DNA of 35,070 nucleotides from Sphaerospermopsis aphanizomenoides BCCUSP55 (lineage in GTDB: Bacteria > Cyanobacteriota > Cyanobacteriia > Cyanobacteriales > Nostocaceae): the NCBI RefSeq assembly GCF_001586785.1, contig NZ_LUFH02000065.1:1-35070 (forward strand), read 5' to 3'. A program made the position numbers and the translations under genes. Shown here in pieces: positions 1 through 7,741 of the stretch. Positions within the stretch are counted from its first letter, which is position 1. The number at the start of each line of letters is the position of its first letter. The notes beneath the pieces are model-generated. The model was given only the letters and a program-made list of their open reading frames with translations. It had not been told where the DNA came from and searched no databases.

Positions 1-33
1 CTCCCCTACACCCCACACCCCACACCCTACACC
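1..33. repeat. ACACCCC short tandem repeat
   Basis: The first 33 bases are degenerate tandem copies of a 7-bp unit (ACACCCC/ACACCCT). The same repeat type, CCCCACACC, closes the window at its other end (about 35049-35070). Such heptamer repeats are common between genes in Nostocales. It runs a few bases into the 3' end of the DUF3593 gene. Confidence 0.7.
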
Positions 34-320
34 CTATTCCTTAATTCCAGCACAGCTTGGCGAAAACCTAAGACCAGTAAAATGTTGGAAAGGGTTAAAA
101 ATACTTCTGCGCCGCCATGTAACCAGTCTATATTTGCTAAAGCTTCTTGATAGGCAACTTTGGCATAGATCCCGGCGGGAATGGTGATACCGACAAATAC
201 TAAAGTGCCGTAAAATCCATATAGGGCTAAACGTGGCATTTGTGGACTGCGGCTGATAAACCACAAGAAACCCAAATAGGGAAACAGAGAAAGGGCGAAT
301 AGGGTTTCTTTTGATATCAT
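27..320 (-). CDS. DUF3593 family membrane protein
   Basis: A 97-residue integral membrane protein with about three hydrophobic segments (roughly residues 6-22, 38-55 and 72-88) and a short basic C-terminal tail. It matches what I know of the DUF3593 family, which is conserved in cyanobacteria and chloroplast-bearing eukaryotes and has no assigned reaction. Its ATG overlaps the stop codon of the preceding DUF2499 gene in an ATGA arrangement, so the two are surely co-transcribed and probably translationally coupled. They may form one small membrane complex, perhaps in thylakoids, but that location is inference. Its 3' end abuts the ACACCCC repeat. Confidence 0.85.
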   Translation of the reverse strand: MISKETLFALSLFPYLGFLWFISRSPQMPRLALYGFYGTLVFVGITIPAGIYAKVAYQEALANIDWLHGGAEVFLTLSNILLVLGFRQAVLELRNRV

Positions 321-652
321 TGTTCTGATTTGATAGTTTTTGCCTCAACTGTGGTTGCAGACTTGGTAGAACGCCAAATCCACACGGCTGCTGCCCAAAG
401 GGTAAAATTTCCCACTAATGTCATGGTAGCTTGTAGGGTGACTAACCATTCTAGAGATTCTACATTGTCGAAATAATGCCAGGTACAAGCACACATAGCA
501 CTAATTAAAGCTGGTAACATGGCAAAAGACAATCCCCACCAACTGCGGTTTTTTGTCAGTTCACCATAAATCCAGACTAACCAAATAGCGACTATCCACT
601 CAATAACGCTAGAAATGTGAATAATCCAGGTGGGAATCGAAAGGGCGTGCAT
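317..652 (-). CDS. Ycf49-like (DUF2499) membrane protein
   Basis: A 111-residue protein beginning MHALSIPTWIIHISSVIEW, with three or so transmembrane segments (about 8-25, 40-55 and 70-92) and a charged C-terminal tail. This is the DUF2499/Ycf49-like family found in cyanobacteria and plastids; its function is unknown. It is the first gene of a two-gene operon with the DUF3593 gene, sharing 4 bases (ATGA). The distribution of the pair suggests a role tied to photosynthetic membranes, which is inference. The 5' flank carries CAGTTGTCAGTTGT-type repeats rather than a clear promoter. Confidence 0.85.
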   Translation of the reverse strand: MHALSIPTWIIHISSVIEWIVAIWLVWIYGELTKNRSWWGLSFAMLPALISAMCACTWHYFDNVESLEWLVTLQATMTLVGNFTLWAAAVWIWRSTKSATTVEAKTIKSEQ

Positions 653-729
653 AATAGTCAGTTGTCAGTTGTTAGTTGTCACTGGTAGATAACCATTAAA
701 AAAAAATTGGTAATCCAAACTCTAAAATA

Positions 730-821
730 TCAGGACTTACAATACCTCTAAAACCCTCTTTCCTTTGTGTTCTTTGCGTCCTTTGCGGTTTGTTTTTCCA
801 TGATTACGGCGTAAGTCCTGA
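730..821. repeat. MITE-like element, copy 1 (short form)
   Basis: A 92-bp element bounded by TCAGGACTTAC and its exact reverse complement GTAAGTCCTGA. The interior contains CTTTGCGTCCTTTGCGG. Two further copies lie at 4921-5030 and 7594-7712. This copy lacks the hairpin insert of about 30 bp seen in the other two. There is no coding capacity, as expected for a non-autonomous miniature element. Confidence 0.75.
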
Positions 822-874
822 TCTAAAATCTAAAATCCAAAATCTAAAATCCAAAATCTAAAATCCAAAATTCT
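821..874. repeat. TCTAAAATCCAAAA short tandem repeat
   Basis: Three to four tandem copies of a 14-bp unit built from AATCTAAA/ATCCAAA directly before csaB. They occupy the place where the csaB promoter and ribosome binding site would be expected. This is the standard short tandem repeat type of Nostocales intergenic DNA. Confidence 0.75.
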
Positions 875-879
875 TGAAG

Positions 880-1914
880 ATGCGTGTTTTGTTGTCTGGG
901 TATTACGGTAAGGGGAATGGTGGTGACGAAGCTTTGTTAGCCACACTTTTGCAAATGCTACCACCTCATGTCACCCCTGTGGTGCTTTCTGGAAATCCTG
1001 AAGAAACGAGTCGGCGTTATGGTGTGGAAAGCTATAACCGCATGGCGTTTTTACAGGTAATTAAGGCTTTGCGTTCTTGTGATGTTTTCATCTGGGGTGG
1101 TGGAAGCTTGATGCAGGACGTGACTAGCACCATTAGCCCTTTTTATTATGGCGGATTAATGGCGATCGCTCAAGTCATGGGTTTGAAAACTGTGGCTTGG
1201 GGACAGGGAATAGGCCCTTTGTTGCGTCCCCAAACTCGTTGGTTAGCAAAGCGGAATTTTGCTGGTTGTATTCAAGTGAGTGTGCGCGATCGCAAAAGTT
1301 CTGCTTTATTATCAGATTGGGGTATACCTCATATCCTTGCACCTGATCCTGTTTGGGCGTTAGAATCCAAACCTGTATCTGAATTAGCAGATTTACCAAA
1401 ACCAAGAATTGCAGTTACTTTAAGAAATCATTCCCAACTAACAAAAAATAGGTTAATAAATTTAACTTCTGCTTTGGTAAGTTTACAACAAACTACACAA
1501 GCCTTGATTTTATTATTGCCATTTCAAAAAAGCGAAGATTTAGAAATAGCTGAACAAATTCATCTGCAATTAAAAAATAATAGCCAAATTCTCTGTTTAG
1601 AAGATCCGCAACTTTTAAAAGGTGCGTTTCAGGGTGTAGATATGGTAATTGGTATGAGGTTACATAGTTTAATTATGGCAGCGAGTGAAGGTTGTCGTTG
1701 TTTTGCCTTGAGTTATGACCCCAAAGTAAATCGGTTAATGGAAGATTTAGAGATACCTGGTTGGGATTTACAAGATTTACCAGATGATGCAAATATAATT
1801 AGTAAGAATTGGATTGATTATTATAAAAATAGTAAATCTTTGTCATCTGAGAAAATTGAATCTTTAGTAAATGGGGCTTTTTTACATCGAGAATTATTAG
1901 AAAAAATATTGTAA
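880..1914 (+). CDS. csaB: Polysaccharide pyruvyl transferase CsaB
   Basis: CsaB-family enzyme of 344 residues, expected to transfer pyruvate from phosphoenolpyruvate to a cell-wall or surface polysaccharide. Visible family motifs are the N-terminal SGYYGKGNGGDEALL, GGGSLMQDVTS near residue 75, VAWGQGIGPL near 108 and the C-terminal GMRLHSLIMAASEG near 260. A TTG at 874 would add two residues, but the ATG at 880 gives the usual MRVLLSGYYGKGNGG family start. The length is normal. It has its own 5' region made of repeats and no clear operon partner. The C-terminal third is markedly AT-rich. Confidence 0.92.
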   Translation: MRVLLSGYYGKGNGGDEALLATLLQMLPPHVTPVVLSGNPEETSRRYGVESYNRMAFLQVIKALRSCDVFIWGGGSLMQDVTSTISPFYYGGLMAIAQVMGLKTVAWGQGIGPLLRPQTRWLAKRNFAGCIQVSVRDRKSSALLSDWGIPHILAPDPVWALESKPVSELADLPKPRIAVTLRNHSQLTKNRLINLTSALVSLQQTTQALILLLPFQKSEDLEIAEQIHLQLKNNSQILCLEDPQLLKGAFQGVDMVIGMRLHSLIMAASEGCRCFALSYDPKVNRLMEDLEIPGWDLQDLPDDANIISKNWIDYYKNSKSLSSEKIESLVNGAFLHRELLEKIL

Positions 1915-2132
1915 TAATTTAGGATGTAGTTCCCAGACTAGGACATAGAAACATTAAATTTGGTTTGACATTTGTTGTTCATGTACGTTACAGCAGATTT
2001 CAGATAAATGAGGTACAGAATCAAAATTGAAACCTATACACCAAGCCAGTTTTACTCCTGACTCCTGACTCCTGAATTCTGCTATATTTGTTTAGTACCC
2101 AGTTAGGAGATTCGTAAAAAATTCCCAATTAA

Positions 2133-2142
2133 GAATTTAACT
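2133..2142 (+). promoter_or_regulatory. Single GAATTTAACT iteron upstream of the YcaO gene
   Basis: One exact copy of the decamer found in array at 4691-4787 and, inverted, at 19363-19425. It sits about 200 bp before the start codon and a few bases before a TATATA stretch that could be a -10 box. A role as an operator half-site is inferred from its recurrence only. Confidence 0.35.
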
Positions 2143-2170
2143 GTGGGATATATAGGACTCCTATTTGATT

Positions 2171-2269
2171 ATGGAACAAAACCCAGTACAGACTAAAACC
2201 CTTCCTTACTTCTTCCCTGTTCCCTGCCTCTACGAAAGATATGGCTTGCGCCAAGCTACGCGAACATAA
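2171..2269 (+). pseudogene. Possible decayed small peptide ORF
   Basis: A 32-codon ORF starting MEQNPVQTKTLPYF, with AGGACT about 15 bases upstream. After Phe14 the reading frame runs into CTTCCCTGTTCCCTGCCTC and then a dispersed repeat, both typical of intergenic filler. The start looks like the N-terminus of a peptide leader; TLPYF is faintly like the PFFARFL stretch of graspetide (microviridin) leaders. It may be a remnant cut by repeat insertion. It is too short to identify and may be chance. Confidence 0.2.
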
Positions 2270-2334
2270 ATCAAATCAGAACACTATATTTTGCCTCTAG
2301 ATTTGCACTTTTTGACGTTAAAAATATATAGAAA

Positions 2335-4641
2335 ATGATCAATAAACCCCACTTCAAGCCTTGTTACTCCGTTGAAACCATAGAACCAGACCTGGTATTT
2401 CTCTTATCTGAAAGAGAGAAAGTTTGGTTGAGCGATAGCCTTACTTATCGTATAGCTTCTTTACTACAAGAACAGGATTATAGCATTGATGAAATTATTG
2501 AATTCATTCAACTAGAACTCCTGCAAGAACAACAAAATTCTCTAGAAAATAGCGACTTTTTCCAAAAGATTCTGAATCTCAGCATCAAAACCCAGTATGC
2601 CCTATTTCAAATGGAACAACAGGGCTATCTAGTAGAAAAAGATGACTCACTACCCTCTCACCTAGCCATCTTTTGTCATCATCTCAACATTACTCCCACA
2701 GTTGCTGTTCAACGACTACAATCAACGAAAGTTGCAGTTAAAACCTTTGGTTCTCTTCCTACCGATGACTTCATCACCATTTTGAAATCCCTAGATATTC
2801 AAATAGCTGATACAGGAGATTTCACAGTCATCTTAACTGACGACTACCTACACCCTCAGCTAAAAGAATTTAATCAACAAGCCTTAAATTCTCAATCTCC
2901 CTGGATATTAGTCAATCCTCTGGGGACAAAAATATGGATAGGTCCTATATTTCATCCCCATAAAACCGGATGTTGGGAATGTTTAGCACAAAGATTAAGG
3001 GATAATAGACCCATTGAAAGGTTTATTCAAAAACATCAACAAATATCCTTATCTGCTCCCCTAGGATTTCTGAAATCTACAGTGCAAACAGCATTAGGAA
3101 TGGCAGCAACAGAAGTTTTTAAGTGGATTATCCAAAGCGGAAATCAACAATTAGCAGGAAATTTATTGACCTATGATACCCTTACTCTCCAAACCCAAAA
3201 CCATATCCTTGTTAAGCGTCCTCAATGTTCTATTTGTGGAGAAATACATGAACAAAATAACAAACCTCTACCCATTATTTTAGAACATCGTCAGAAAAAG
3301 TTTACTAAAGATGGAGGACATCGTTATTGTTCACCCCAAGAAACTTTCAGAAAATATCAACATCATATTAGTCCCATTACAGGTGTTGTTAGAGAACTGC
3401 AAAAGATCCCAGGAAATAAGTTAACTCATACTTATGTAGCCAAACATCATTTTCTCAGCATCTTTGATAATGTAGACAGCTTACGTCAAAATATTGGAGG
3501 TAGAAGTGCAGGAAAAGGTAGGACTGATATTCAATCAAAAGTCAGCGGTTTCTGTGAAGCTATTGAAAGGTATTCCGGGGTATTTCAGGGAAATGAAATC
3601 AGACAAAAAAGCAGTTACCAGGATATGGGTGAAAAAGCTATTCATCCTAATATCTGCATGAATTTCAGCGAAAAACAATACCAGAATCGGGAACAATGGA
3701 ATGCCGAATGTCAAAGTTGGTTTCAAAAAGTTCCAGCACCCTTTGATACAGAAAGAGAAATCGACTGGACACCTGTTTGGTCTTTAACGCACCAGGAATT
3801 CAAATATCTGCCCACGGCTTATTGCTATTATGGCTATTTTCAATCCCACTCACCAGATTGTTGGGCAGACTCAAATGGATGTGCGGCTGGTAACACACTC
3901 GAAGAAGCTATTCTTCAAGGATTTATGGAATTAGTTGAGCGTGATTGTGTAGCGTTGTGGTGGTATAACCGTCTACAAAAAACTTCAGTAGATTTAGATA
4001 GTTTCAACGAGCCTTATTTCCAGGAACTGAAAAAATATTACCACAGCATTAACAGAGAAGTGTGGGTTTTAGATATAACTAGTGACCTGAATATTCCCGC
4101 CTTTGCTGCTATTAGTCGCCGCACAGATCGAGAAGTTGAGGATATTATCTTAGGTTATGGCGCTCATTTTGACCCTCAGATTGCCATTAGTCGAGCATTA
4201 ACGGAAGTTAACCAAATTTTACCTAATGTTTTATCAGTCCAAGCGAATGGTAGCACTCAATATCCCCCATCTGCTGATCCTCTGGCAATAGAATGGTGGA
4301 AGTCTGCCACAGTAGCAAATCAACCGTATCTGCTTCCTGATTCTCTCAGTATCGCTAAAGCTAAAGTTAATGCAGATTATCCCCAACTAGCCAGTGATGA
4401 TCTTCTCGAAGATATTAGGCTTTGTCAACAAATAGTTGAGCGAAATGGGTTAGAAATGCTAGTTCTAGATCAGACTCGTCCCGATATTGGACTGAGAGTA
4501 GCTAAGGTAATTGTGCCAGGGATGCGTCATATCTGGAAACGCTTAGGTACAGGAAGGCTTAATCAGATTCCTGTCAAAATGGGTTGGTTGCAAGAGTCTC
4601 TGACAGAAGACCAATTCAACCCTTATCCCATGTGGATGTAA
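2335..4641 (+). CDS. Fused E1-like/YcaO cyclodehydratase (PatD/TruD-type heterocyclase)
   Basis: A 768-residue protein with the two-part layout of cyanobactin heterocyclases. Residues about 1-110 are the winged-helix peptide clamp that grips a precursor leader. Residues about 120-310 are the E1/ThiF-like part, with the zinc cysteines C213 and C216 (CWEC) and C298 and C301 (CSIC). Residues about 330-768 are the YcaO domain, which uses ATP to activate a backbone amide so that Cys, Ser or Thr side chains cyclise to azolines. ATP-site motifs are present: SGFCEAIER (404-412) and QGFMELVERD (528-537). The tail NPYPMWM keeps only one PxP of the usual proline-rich end. The length equals that of PatD. 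No dehydrogenase gene is adjacent, so azolines may stay unoxidised. The likely substrates are the Cys-rich peptides at 16.8-17.3 kb, by inference. Confidence 0.93.
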   Translation: MINKPHFKPCYSVETIEPDLVFLLSEREKVWLSDSLTYRIASLLQEQDYSIDEIIEFIQLELLQEQQNSLENSDFFQKILNLSIKTQYALFQMEQQGYLVEKDDSLPSHLAIFCHHLNITPTVAVQRLQSTKVAVKTFGSLPTDDFITILKSLDIQIADTGDFTVILTDDYLHPQLKEFNQQALNSQSPWILVNPLGTKIWIGPIFHPHKTGCWECLAQRLRDNRPIERFIQKHQQISLSAPLGFLKSTVQTALGMAATEVFKWIIQSGNQQLAGNLLTYDTLTLQTQNHILVKRPQCSICGEIHEQNNKPLPIILEHRQKKFTKDGGHRYCSPQETFRKYQHHISPITGVVRELQKIPGNKLTHTYVAKHHFLSIFDNVDSLRQNIGGRSAGKGRTDIQSKVSGFCEAIERYSGVFQGNEIRQKSSYQDMGEKAIHPNICMNFSEKQYQNREQWNAECQSWFQKVPAPFDTEREIDWTPVWSLTHQEFKYLPTAYCYYGYFQSHSPDCWADSNGCAAGNTLEEAILQGFMELVERDCVALWWYNRLQKTSVDLDSFNEPYFQELKKYYHSINREVWVLDITSDLNIPAFAAISRRTDREVEDIILGYGAHFDPQIAISRALTEVNQILPNVLSVQANGSTQYPPSADPLAIEWWKSATVANQPYLLPDSLSIAKAKVNADYPQLASDDLLEDIRLCQQIVERNGLEMLVLDQTRPDIGLRVAKVIVPGMRHIWKRLGTGRLNQIPVKMGWLQESLTEDQFNPYPMWM

Positions 4642-4690
4642 TTTAACCTCAGTTCGATCTCACCATCGGAGGCTTTTGGCTGCCATACCT

Positions 4691-4787
4691 GAATTTAACT
4701 GAAGTTAACTGAATTTAACTGAAGCCAACTGAATTTAACTGAATTTAACTGAAGTTGACTAAATTTTAATAGTCCTGAATTTAACTC
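4691..4787 (+). repeat. Array of 10-bp iterons GAATTTAACT
   Basis: Seven contiguous units of exactly 10 bp (4691-4760): GAATTTAACT four times plus variants GAAGTTAACT, GAAGCCAACT and GAAGTTGACT, then an isolated copy at 4777-4786. The period is close to one helical turn, so a protein bound to each unit would lie on one face of the DNA. The reverse complement AGTTAAATTC is tandem at 19401-19420. The array lies between the YcaO gene and the amidohydrolase gene. It may be a regulator-binding array or a tandem repeat of unknown origin. Confidence 0.8.
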
Positions 4788-4859
4788 AATTCTTGAGGTA
4801 AAAAACCAAAGATACTATGGCAGTTCAATTTGACTTCTGAACTATAGCCACGGACAAAG

Positions 4860-4918
4860 TAGTTAGGACAAAAAAGACACTGTGATTGCCGCGAATGCGG
4901 GAATCCATGTCCTAACTA
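4860..4918. repeat. Short inverted-repeat element
   Basis: A 59-bp element with 11-bp perfect inverted ends TAGTTAGGACA and TGTCCTAACTA. The interior (GATTGCCGCG, then GCGGGAATCC) is itself partly self-complementary, so the whole can fold into one long hairpin. It looks like a REP- or MITE-like element. It could also act as a transcription stop after the YcaO gene, though there is no T-run. Confidence 0.6.
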
Positions 4919-4920
4919 AT

Positions 4921-5030
4921 TCAGGACTTACGCAAAATATCTCTCAAACCCTTATTTCTCTGTATCTAGAGTGGTATGCCTGATGGCTTCCGTAAGGGAT
5001 ACATTATTCTCTTACTTGTGCGTAATTCCT
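4921..5030. repeat. MITE-like element, copy 2 (long form)
   Basis: Begins TCAGGACTTACGC and ends with the degraded mate GCGTAATTCCT. Compared with copy 1 it carries an extra hairpin, GGTATGCCTGATGGC then GTAAGGGATACAT. It lies directly before the amidohydrolase gene and so forms part of its 5' region. With 4860-4918 and the iteron array, almost the whole 430-bp gap 4642-5071 is repeat DNA. Confidence 0.7.
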
Positions 5031-5071
5031 ATTGAAAAGGAATTAATCTCAGAAAATATACAGGTTTAACT

Positions 5072-6157
5072 ATGCTGCACGGTTATAAAATTATTGATGC
5101 TGATGCCCATGTGATTGAGCCTCCGCAGATGTGGGCTAAGTATCTAGCCCCGGAATTTAAGCACTTCGCGCCCTCACCAGACATGAAAATTCAAGGGGAA
5201 GATATTGCAAAGAAGATATCTCCACAAGTTCAAGAAGCTGGCAATAAACAGATGAGGGAGGCTAACCCCAGTGCTTATTTTCAACGTTACGATCCTGAAT
5301 CTCAACTCCAATCAATGGTGCAAATGGGGGTTGATATAGCATTTATTTATCCCACTTACGGATTGTGGCTCTTTGCCATTGATACCATGCCAGCGGAAGT
5401 GATGGGAGCTTTCACTTATGCTTACAATACTTGGTTATATGAAGAATTTTGTAGCTATGCCCCAGACAGATTAAAGGGAGTAGGAGCTATTAATCTTCAT
5501 GCACCAGAGCAAATGATATCAGAATTGCATCTTATAGCTAATTTTGGTTGGAAATCTGTATTTTTACGCCCTAACCCCGTTAAAGGGCGACTATTAAGTG
5601 ATCCTGCCTATGAGCCATTTTGGACAGCTTGTGAGGAATTAGACATAGCTGTAGGAATTCATGAAGGAACCCATGGCCGCTTACCAACTACAGGTGCAGA
5701 TCGATTTAATACTCGTTTTGCCCTGCACGCTTGTTCCCACCCAATGGAACAGATGATGGCCTTATTAGCCTTAATTGAAGGAGGGGTGTTAGAACGCCAC
5801 CCCAACTTAAAAGTGGGTTTTTTAGAGTCTGGTTGTGGTTGGCTTCCTTATTGGCTCTGGAGAATGGATGAAGAATATAAAAATTTATATTGGGAGGTTA
5901 ACAACCATGTAAAAATACCTCCATCGGAGTATTTTCGTCGTCAGTGTTTTGTGTCTATTGAACCATCTGAACCTTATTTACCGCAAATAATTGACTACAT
6001 CGGGACTGATAACTTAATCTTCGGCACTGATTACCCACACATGGATCATAAACCGGACATTGTGAGAACGCTTGTAGAGCTTGAATCATGTTTATCTCCA
6101 GAAATGGTGCAAAAGATTTTGTGGGATAATCCCCGGCGTTTTTACGGTTTGGCTTGA
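5072..6157 (+). CDS. Amidohydrolase (amidohydrolase 2/ACMSD-like metal-dependent hydrolase)
   Basis: A 361-residue protein of the amidohydrolase-2 (TIM-barrel) superfamily. Metal-site features are visible: IIDADAHVIEP at residues 7-17, His197 in IHEGTHGRLP, a His near 228 in HACSHPMEQ, and Asp320 in FGTDYPHMD. The members I know hydrolyse C-N bonds or decarboxylate small aromatic or aliphatic acids; the substrate cannot be read from the sequence. It lies 430 bp after the YcaO gene, and the next gene starts 41 bp downstream, so it is probably the first gene of a two-gene unit. Some YcaO pathways, such as bottromycin, include an amidohydrolase-type enzyme, so a part in peptide maturation is possible, but an unrelated catabolic enzyme is equally allowed. 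Confidence 0.88.
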   Translation: MLHGYKIIDADAHVIEPPQMWAKYLAPEFKHFAPSPDMKIQGEDIAKKISPQVQEAGNKQMREANPSAYFQRYDPESQLQSMVQMGVDIAFIYPTYGLWLFAIDTMPAEVMGAFTYAYNTWLYEEFCSYAPDRLKGVGAINLHAPEQMISELHLIANFGWKSVFLRPNPVKGRLLSDPAYEPFWTACEELDIAVGIHEGTHGRLPTTGADRFNTRFALHACSHPMEQMMALLALIEGGVLERHPNLKVGFLESGCGWLPYWLWRMDEEYKNLYWEVNNHVKIPPSEYFRRQCFVSIEPSEPYLPQIIDYIGTDNLIFGTDYPHMDHKPDIVRTLVELESCLSPEMVQKILWDNPRRFYGLA

Positions 6158-6198
6158 AATTTTCTAGCGTTTGTTAACACTCAGGAGAGAATATTATT

Positions 6199-7377
6199 AT
6201 GACCGATGTAACATCAAACAATCTAGGCAGCGGAGCCGATGCAATGGACGCTGGCTCGTGGTATAACGATGCCTATTATCAAATTCTATTAGTTGAACCT
6301 AACCCCGATCAAAGTCCAGGAAAATTAATACGGACAAAAATAATAACTGCAAAAAGAATAAGACCAGAAAATACCGAAAATACTGAAAATACCGAAAATA
6401 AAAGTGAAAAATATTTTTCCGAATATAAGCTTGATAATAAAACTATAGAAAGGCTAAGTGATCATCCAAAACCTCCAGATTTTGACCAGAACAATATAAG
6501 TATAGCCACATATTTGCCTTCCACTGGAGTCGTTTTTCCAAGAGGTTTTATGGAGACTCTGATGCAAGAACAACAGAGTACACCAATGCGAGATTATTTA
6601 CATCAATACTCTATTGAGTCAAGCAATTTTTATGAACCTATCCGCTCTCTACTCTATACCCGCAAAATATCCCAGCTAATTGCCAAAACCTGGTACACCT
6701 ACTTAACGGCAAAAGAAGGAGCTTGGTGGGATTATTTTACTAAAGGTGAATGGAATAAATTTATTGAAGCTAATCAAGAAGCTGATCGTGATCAATTGGA
6801 TGGTCTCATAGCCAGAGAAATTTTCCTTGCTCCGCAAAATGCTTGCCCTGACGAGTTTGAACCAGACAACTTAGATATATACTACCCACTTAAATCTCAC
6901 TATGACAAGCAAAAAACAAGATTTTTGATTTTGCCTAATAGTCTAGCTTGGCAGGGAATTGGTTTGAGCCTCTTGATAGCAGGACAGGCATATTATGCGG
7001 TAACAAAAAATGGAGAAACAAGATATCACCAAATTTCTCAACCGATTTTGAGTACAGGTGAAATAGTCATAAAGTATGGACTAGAGGTATCTTGGGATAA
7101 GTTTAGAGGTGATGTACAAGAGTTGTCATCAAGTCCCGGAAACAATTCGATTGCTTTTCAAGTTGTTCTTCCCTATCCACCAATACCTACTGAACATAAT
7201 CTAAGTAGGAAGCAGATTCAAAAATGGGCTGATGCTCAAGATGATCCAGATGAAAATGATGTGAATAATCAACTTCCCTTTTATCATCAGACAATGATAG
7301 ATAATAAAAAACAGTATTTAGTAGATGTGCGAAACTTTTCTCCACCCTATCCCTACATACCACTCAGTTGTAGTTAG
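6199..7377 (+). CDS. Unrecognised 392-aa protein in the YcaO-amidohydrolase neighbourhood
   Basis: I do not recognise a family. It starts 41 bp after the amidohydrolase stop with a Shine-Dalgarno (AGGAGAG) about 10 bases before the ATG, so it is a real translated gene of the same unit. There is no signal peptide. Residues about 54-67 hold a tandem ENT ENT ENT repeat encoded by 9-bp DNA repeats. The middle (about 135-260) is rich in Trp, Tyr and charged residues and looks helical. One hydrophobic stretch (PNSLAWQGIGLSLLIAGQAYYAV, about 247-270) could be a buried helix or a membrane segment. The very C-terminus, PPYPYIPLSCS, is proline-rich and ends in Ser-Cys-Ser. Candidate roles are structural partner, immunity factor or unusual substrate; none is proven. 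Confidence 0.8.
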   Translation: MTDVTSNNLGSGADAMDAGSWYNDAYYQILLVEPNPDQSPGKLIRTKIITAKRIRPENTENTENTENKSEKYFSEYKLDNKTIERLSDHPKPPDFDQNNISIATYLPSTGVVFPRGFMETLMQEQQSTPMRDYLHQYSIESSNFYEPIRSLLYTRKISQLIAKTWYTYLTAKEGAWWDYFTKGEWNKFIEANQEADRDQLDGLIAREIFLAPQNACPDEFEPDNLDIYYPLKSHYDKQKTRFLILPNSLAWQGIGLSLLIAGQAYYAVTKNGETRYHQISQPILSTGEIVIKYGLEVSWDKFRGDVQELSSSPGNNSIAFQVVLPYPPIPTEHNLSRKQIQKWADAQDDPDENDVNNQLPFYHQTMIDNKKQYLVDVRNFSPPYPYIPLSCS

Positions 7378-7741
7378 AGTATTCCCAAAAATAAACGCTC
7401 TCCAAAGACTGTCGTTGTGTTCGCATAGTTTACAAATAGGGTGCGTAACCTGGGTATTACTGCATTACACTACACACCACTAGCAATAATCATTGGCAAT
7501 TGTTTTGCTTTTAGTTTAGCCAACATATTGGGGGTATCATAAGTCTACACAATAGCATATATTGGTAAAATCAGGGAATGCTCCCAATTAATTTCAGGAC
7601 TTACGCAAAAATCCTCCGAAACTCTTATTCCTCCGTGTCCTCTGCGTCCTCTGCGGTATGCCTGACGGCTCCCGTCAGGGATACGATATTCCGTGATTCG
7701 TGCGTAAGTACTAAATTTATCAATACTTTCTATTCTTCACT
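7378..7741. other. Intergenic region before the giant kinase gene
   Basis: A 364-bp gap. The first part (7378-7593) has no recognisable element, only AT-rich sequence with possible promoter boxes. The second part is MITE-like copy 3. I see no small ORF with a convincing ribosome binding site and no tRNA. Confidence 0.4.
7594..7712. repeat. MITE-like element, copy 3 (long form)
   Basis: Starts TCAGGACTTACGC and ends GCGTAAGTACT. It contains TCCTCTGCGTCCTCTGCGG and a perfect small palindrome TGCCTGACGG-CTC-CCGTCAGG followed by GATACG. Removing that hairpin gives the arrangement of copy 1, so the hairpin looks like a nested insertion. It ends 30 bp before the start codon of the giant kinase gene and may supply or disturb its promoter. 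Confidence 0.75.

Larger units (their letters stand above)
1915..2334. other. Intergenic region before the YcaO gene
   Basis: A 420-bp gap. It contains a triple ACTCCTG tandem repeat (2054-2075), one copy of the 10-bp iteron GAATTTAACT (2133-2142), a small ORF from 2171 to 2269 interrupted by low-complexity sequence, and a short dispersed repeat with GGCTTGCGCCAAGCTACGCGAAC (about 2243-2266). The iteron lies just before a TATATA box-like stretch at about 2149, so the promoter of the YcaO gene is probably here. No clear Shine-Dalgarno precedes the ATG at 2335. Confidence 0.5.

Noticed and set aside
2335-4641. Complete classic cyanobactin gene cluster around the heterocyclase
   Set aside because: No patB, patC, patE, patF or patG homologue is adjacent; the only related genes are 12 kb away.
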